Translations under genes and position numbers: made by a program
Notes under the pieces: model-generated
Seen by the model: the letters and a program-made list of their open reading frames with translations, nothing else
Told to the model about the DNA's origin: nothing
Database searches by the model: none
Shown: one piece after another, positions 14,742 to 17,623 of the stretch
Numbering within the stretch: the stretch's first letter is position 1
Layout of the letters: each line of letters begins with the position of its first letter
Assembly: GCA_964519535.1 (NCBI GenBank)
Contig: CAZFIR010000200.1
Span: forward strand, 1 to 17,623
Direction: 5' to 3'
Length of the DNA stretch: 17,623 bases
DNA from: CAYWLI01 sp964519535
Lineage (GTDB): Bacteria; Desulfobacterota; B13-G15; RBG-16-54-18

Positions 14742-15261
14742 GGGGACGACGATCCTCTCCGTCAGTCACAAGGGAAAGATTGTGATGGCCGGCGATGGGC
14801 AGGTGACGCTGGAGAATACGGTCATGAAACACCGGGCCCGAAAGGTACGCAAGCTCTATAACGATAAGGTGCTGGCGGGCTTTGCCGGGGCCACGGCTGA
14901 TGCCTTTACGCTCTTCGAGCTTTTTGAAAAAAAACTCGAACAATACAATGGAAACCTTATGCGGGCGGCTGTGGAACTGGCCAAGGACTGGCGAACCGAC
15001 AGACTCCTGAGGAGACTGGAGGCCCTGTTGATCGTTGCGGACAAGGATCACTCCCTCATCATCTCCGGCAACGGAGATGTAGTTGAACCCGACGAGGGGA
15101 TCGTGGCCATCGGTTCCGGCGGTCCCTACGCCCAGGCGGCGGCCAGGGCCCTGACGCTCCATTCAAAGCTTGATGCCAAGGCCATCGCCCACGAGGCAAT
15201 GAAGATAACCGCAGAAATATGCATATATACGAACGACCAGATCGTAATCGAGGAACTCTAA
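14734..15261 (+). CDS. hslV: HslV, peptidase subunit of HslUV protease
   Basis: HslV is a proteasome-like threonine peptidase forming a double hexamer in the cytoplasm; it is activated by the HslU ATPase. The 175-residue product begins MLKG followed by TTILSV, so Thr5 becomes the N-terminal nucleophile after removal of four residues. Counting from that Thr, Asp17 (GDGQVTL) and Lys33 (ARKVRKLY) are the other active-site residues, and all are present. FAGATADAFTLFE (50-62) is diagnostic. ATG 14734 is chosen over an upstream in-frame ATG (14695) because AAGGAA lies 6 bases upstream and the Thr then sits correctly. It overlaps the end of xerC by 8 bases, so translational coupling is likely, and hslU follows after 23 bases. 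Confidence 0.97.
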   Translation: MLKGTTILSVSHKGKIVMAGDGQVTLENTVMKHRARKVRKLYNDKVLAGFAGATADAFTLFELFEKKLEQYNGNLMRAAVELAKDWRTDRLLRRLEALLIVADKDHSLIISGNGDVVEPDEGIVAIGSGGPYAQAAARALTLHSKLDAKAIAHEAMKITAEICIYTNDQIVIEEL

Positions 15262-15284
15262 CGCCAAAGAAAGAAGGGATAGAG

Positions 15285-16661
15285 ATGGAACGGCCCTTGA
15301 CCCCCAAAGAGATCGTGGCCGAGTTGGATAAGTACATCATCGGACAAGATGAGGCGAAGCGTTGTGTGGCCATCGCCCTGCGGAATCGCTGGCGGCGGCA
15401 GCAGGTCCCGAAGGAATTACAGGATGAGATCGCCCCAAAAAATATCATCATGATCGGCCCTACCGGCGTGGGCAAGACGGAGATCTCCCGCCGCCTGGCT
15501 AAGCTTACCCAGGCACCCTTTTTAAAGATCGAGGCCTCCAAGTTTACGGAGGTGGGGTACGTCGGGCGGGACGTGGAATCGATGATCAGGGATTTGACCG
15601 AGCTGGCTGTCAATATAGTGCGCAATGAAGAGGAGGAAAAGATCAAGGATAAGGCTTGTGAGATGGCCGAGGAGAGGGTATTGGACCTCCTCTTGCCCCC
15701 TTCGCCACCCAAGACCTCGTCTTCCCCTGCGCTTCCCGGGACCGTTGAGGGCACTGAAGATCAGACGGAGGCCGATACCGCCCACAAGACCAGGGAACGA
15801 TTGAGGAAGCTGTTGCAAGAGGGCAAGCTGGACGAGCGGCTGGTGGAGGTAGAGGCATCCGACAGGGGCCTCCCGGTCGTGGAGATCCTCTCCACCGCAG
15901 GGCTGGAGGAGATGGACATAAACATAAGGGACATGCTTTCCGGTATCTTCCCGAAGAAGACCAAAAAACGGCACGTCAAGGTGCCTGAGGCTGTAGAGAT
16001 TCTCACCGAGGAAGAGGCCCAAAAGCTTATCGATATGGACAAGGTGGTCAAGCTAGCTATCCAACGGGTCGAACAATCGGGGATCATCTTTTTTGATGAG
16101 CTCGACAAGATCGCCAGCCGAGAGCAGACCCACGGACCCGATGTCTCTCGCGAGGGGGTGCAGCGGGATATCCTGCCCATCGTGGAGGGTACGACGGTGA
16201 TGACCAAATATGGCATGGTGAGGACCGATCACATCCTCTTCATCGCCGCCGGTGCTTTTTATGTCTCCAAGCCCTCCGACCTCATCCCCGAACTTCAAGG
16301 CCGCTTCCCCATCAGGGTAGAGCTGGAAGCCCTGGGCAAAAAAGAGTTCATCAGGATCCTGACTGAGCCCCAAAACGCCCTCATCACCCAGTATGTGGAG
16401 CTGATGAAGACCGAAAACGTGCATCTCTCCTTCGCTAAAGAGGCGATTTCTGAGATCGCCGAGACCGCCGCCCAGATCAACGAAAGGACGGAAAACATCG
16501 GCGCACGGAGGCTCTATACCATCATGGAAAAACTCCTCGATGAGGTCTCCTTTGACGCCCCTGAGCTGAGCGGAAAAAAGATCGGCATCAATGCCGACTA
16601 TGTAAAAAAGAAGCTCGAAGAATTCGTACAGGACGAAGACCTCAGCAGGTATATCTTGTGA
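15285..16661 (+). CDS. hslU: HslU, ATPase subunit of HslUV protease
   Basis: HslU is the AAA+ unfoldase that feeds proteins into HslV. The 458-residue product begins MERPLTPKEIVAELDKYIIG, followed by Walker A GPTGVGKT (58-65), the pore loop GYVGRD (91-96), Walker B IIFFDELDKIA (267-277), and the sensor/C-terminal domain with NIGARRLYTIMEKLL. The end EDLSRYIL is the tail that docks into HslV. Between about 110 and 240 lies the I-domain, here with a Pro/Ser/Thr-rich segment at 138-170. ATG 15285 is chosen because AAGAAGGGA precedes it and the family starts here; a longer in-frame reading from 15219 would overlap hslV. It directly follows hslV, and its TGA stop overlaps the argB ATG as TGATG. 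Confidence 0.97.
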   Translation: MERPLTPKEIVAELDKYIIGQDEAKRCVAIALRNRWRRQQVPKELQDEIAPKNIIMIGPTGVGKTEISRRLAKLTQAPFLKIEASKFTEVGYVGRDVESMIRDLTELAVNIVRNEEEEKIKDKACEMAEERVLDLLLPPSPPKTSSSPALPGTVEGTEDQTEADTAHKTRERLRKLLQEGKLDERLVEVEASDRGLPVVEILSTAGLEEMDINIRDMLSGIFPKKTKKRHVKVPEAVEILTEEEAQKLIDMDKVVKLAIQRVEQSGIIFFDELDKIASREQTHGPDVSREGVQRDILPIVEGTTVMTKYGMVRTDHILFIAAGAFYVSKPSDLIPELQGRFPIRVELEALGKKEFIRILTEPQNALITQYVELMKTENVHLSFAKEAISEIAETAAQINERTENIGARRLYTIMEKLLDEVSFDAPELSGKKIGINADYVKKKLEEFVQDEDLSRYIL

Positions 16662-17542
16662 TGCAAAAACTGATCGAAAAGGCAGAGGTGCTGATCGAGG
16701 CCCTCCCCTATATCAGGCGGTTTTACCACAAGACTATCGTAATCAAGTATGGGGGAGCGGCCATGGCTGACGAAGACCTCAAAGAGGGCTTTGCCATGGA
16801 TATCGTCCTCATGAAGTATGTTGGACTCAACCCCGTGGTGATCCATGGCGGCGGCCCCCAAATCGGCCAGGTCCTCCAACGGATGGGGAAGGATTCCACC
16901 TTCGTGAAGGGGCTGCGGGTCACTGACCAAGAGACGATGGATGTGGTAGAGATGGTCCTGGTGGGGAAAGTGAACAAGGAGATCGTAGAGCTCATCAACC
17001 GCTGCGGAGGCAAGGCAGTAGGGCTCAGCGGCAAGGACGGGGGTCTCATCCGAGCAAAAAAATTGATCCTCCCTCCCCAAGAGCAAGGGAATGCCCCCCC
17101 GGAGCTCGTCGATCTGGGAATGGTGGGTCAGGTGGAAGGCATCAACTCCGATGTGATCAAGACCCTGGACAATGGCAATTTTATCCCCGTGATCGCCCCT
17201 GTGGGGGTGGGGGAGGATGGGAAGACGTACAACATCAACGCCGATCTCGTGGCGGGTAACGTGGCAGTCGCCCTGAGTGCGGAGAAACTGATCCTGCTGA
17301 CCGATGTACCAGGGGTATTAAGTAAAGAGGGCGATTTGATCACCAGTCTGAAAGTCAAAGAGGCCAATGACCTCATTGCCCAGGGTGTCGTCTCTGAGGG
17401 AATGATCCCCAAGATTACCTGCTGTCTGGAAGCCCTGGCAGGGGGTGTGGTCAAGGCCCACATCATCGACGGAAGGGTAAAACACGCCCTCATCTTAGAG
17501 ATCTTCACCGATGGAGGGGTGGGAACGGAATTATGGGCATGA
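16661..17542 (+). CDS. argB: Acetylglutamate kinase
   Basis: ArgB phosphorylates N-acetylglutamate, the second step of arginine synthesis, in the cytoplasm. The 293-residue product has the amino acid kinase fold: VIKYGGAAM (27-35, with the phosphate-binding Lys), VIHGGGPQIG (60-69), a central GKVNKEIV, NINADLVAGNVA and LLTDVPGVL in the C-terminal half, and DGRVKHALILEIFTDGGVGTE at the end. The N-terminal helix MQKLIEKAEVLIEALPYIRR resembles that of hexameric, arginine-inhibited NAGKs, so feedback inhibition by arginine is likely (inference). The ATG 16661 overlaps the hslU stop (TGATG); GTG three bases earlier is an alternative. It runs into argD with an ATGA overlap. Confidence 0.97.
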   Translation: MQKLIEKAEVLIEALPYIRRFYHKTIVIKYGGAAMADEDLKEGFAMDIVLMKYVGLNPVVIHGGGPQIGQVLQRMGKDSTFVKGLRVTDQETMDVVEMVLVGKVNKEIVELINRCGGKAVGLSGKDGGLIRAKKLILPPQEQGNAPPELVDLGMVGQVEGINSDVIKTLDNGNFIPVIAPVGVGEDGKTYNINADLVAGNVAVALSAEKLILLTDVPGVLSKEGDLITSLKVKEANDLIAQGVVSEGMIPKITCCLEALAGGVVKAHIIDGRVKHALILEIFTDGGVGTELWA

Positions 17543-17623
17543 CGGGAGACGAATTGATCCGTGAGGGGCAACACGTGTTGGCCAACACATATGCCCGCTA
17601 TCCCATCCTGCTGGTGCGGGGCG
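17539..17623 (+). CDS. argD: Acetylornithine aminotransferase, N-terminal part only
   Basis: Only 28 codons lie in the window, reading MTGDELIREGQHVLAN then TYARYPILLVRG. This is the usual N-terminus of ArgD-type class III aminotransferases (TYxRxPxxxVxGxG), which convert N-acetylglutamate semialdehyde to acetylornithine with pyridoxal phosphate. The ATG at 17539 forms an ATGA overlap with the argB stop and has GGAA 8 bases upstream; an in-frame ATG at 17533 is an alternative. Catalytic residues lie beyond the window. The placement directly after argB supports the assignment. Confidence 0.85.
   Translation, partial: MTGDELIREGQHVLANTYARYPILLVRG

Overview
The window reads as a protein-coding, mid-GC bacterial chromosome segment. 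The gene order xerC-hslV-hslU-argB-argD at the right end is one I associate with deltaproteobacterial (Desulfobacterota) chromosomes such as the Geobacter type. That placement is inference from gene order; there is no rRNA or other taxonomic marker here. No tRNA, rRNA, CRISPR array, intact insertion sequence or phage module was recognised.

Left part (1-4173). The 3' part of a beta-CASP metallo-beta-lactamase RNA nuclease runs off the left edge. After a 328-base gap comes a small exported protein packed with paired cysteines. On the minus strand there follows an operon of a two-ACT-domain regulator-like protein and a UPF0210/DUF711 'PFL family' protein.

Middle part (4494-9972). This holds plus-strand genes for a GNAT acetyltransferase, a membrane-anchored SAM methyltransferase, a short MetF-like protein and an exported glutaminyl-peptide cyclotransferase. 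The first two look AT-richer than the rest. A minus-strand FmdB-type zinc ribbon gene and plus-strand nadE (glutamine-dependent NAD synthetase) then diverge from a compact region with a near-consensus sigma-70 promoter on each strand. nadE ends by sharing a TTAA with the stop codon of the convergent epimerase gene.

Accessory minus-strand block (9969-13621). In transcription order these are a SIMPL-domain periplasmic protein, a small SAM methyltransferase, a DUF4870 membrane protein, an unrecognised exported protein, and a UDP-sugar epimerase translationally coupled to that exported protein. The 363-base gap at 11460-11822 contains nested hairpins and faint group II intron resemblance, and is the main unexplained non-coding stretch.

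Right part (13751-17623). A good sigma-70 promoter precedes a tightly packed operon: tyrosine recombinase (xerC-like), the HslV peptidase and HslU ATPase of the two-component protease, then argB and the start of argD. Three of the four junctions overlap, so recombination, proteolysis and arginine synthesis genes are probably co-transcribed. Most of the window is ordinary chromosome. The best candidates for something little described are the paired-cysteine protein, the short MetF-like protein and the structured gap at 11.7 kb.
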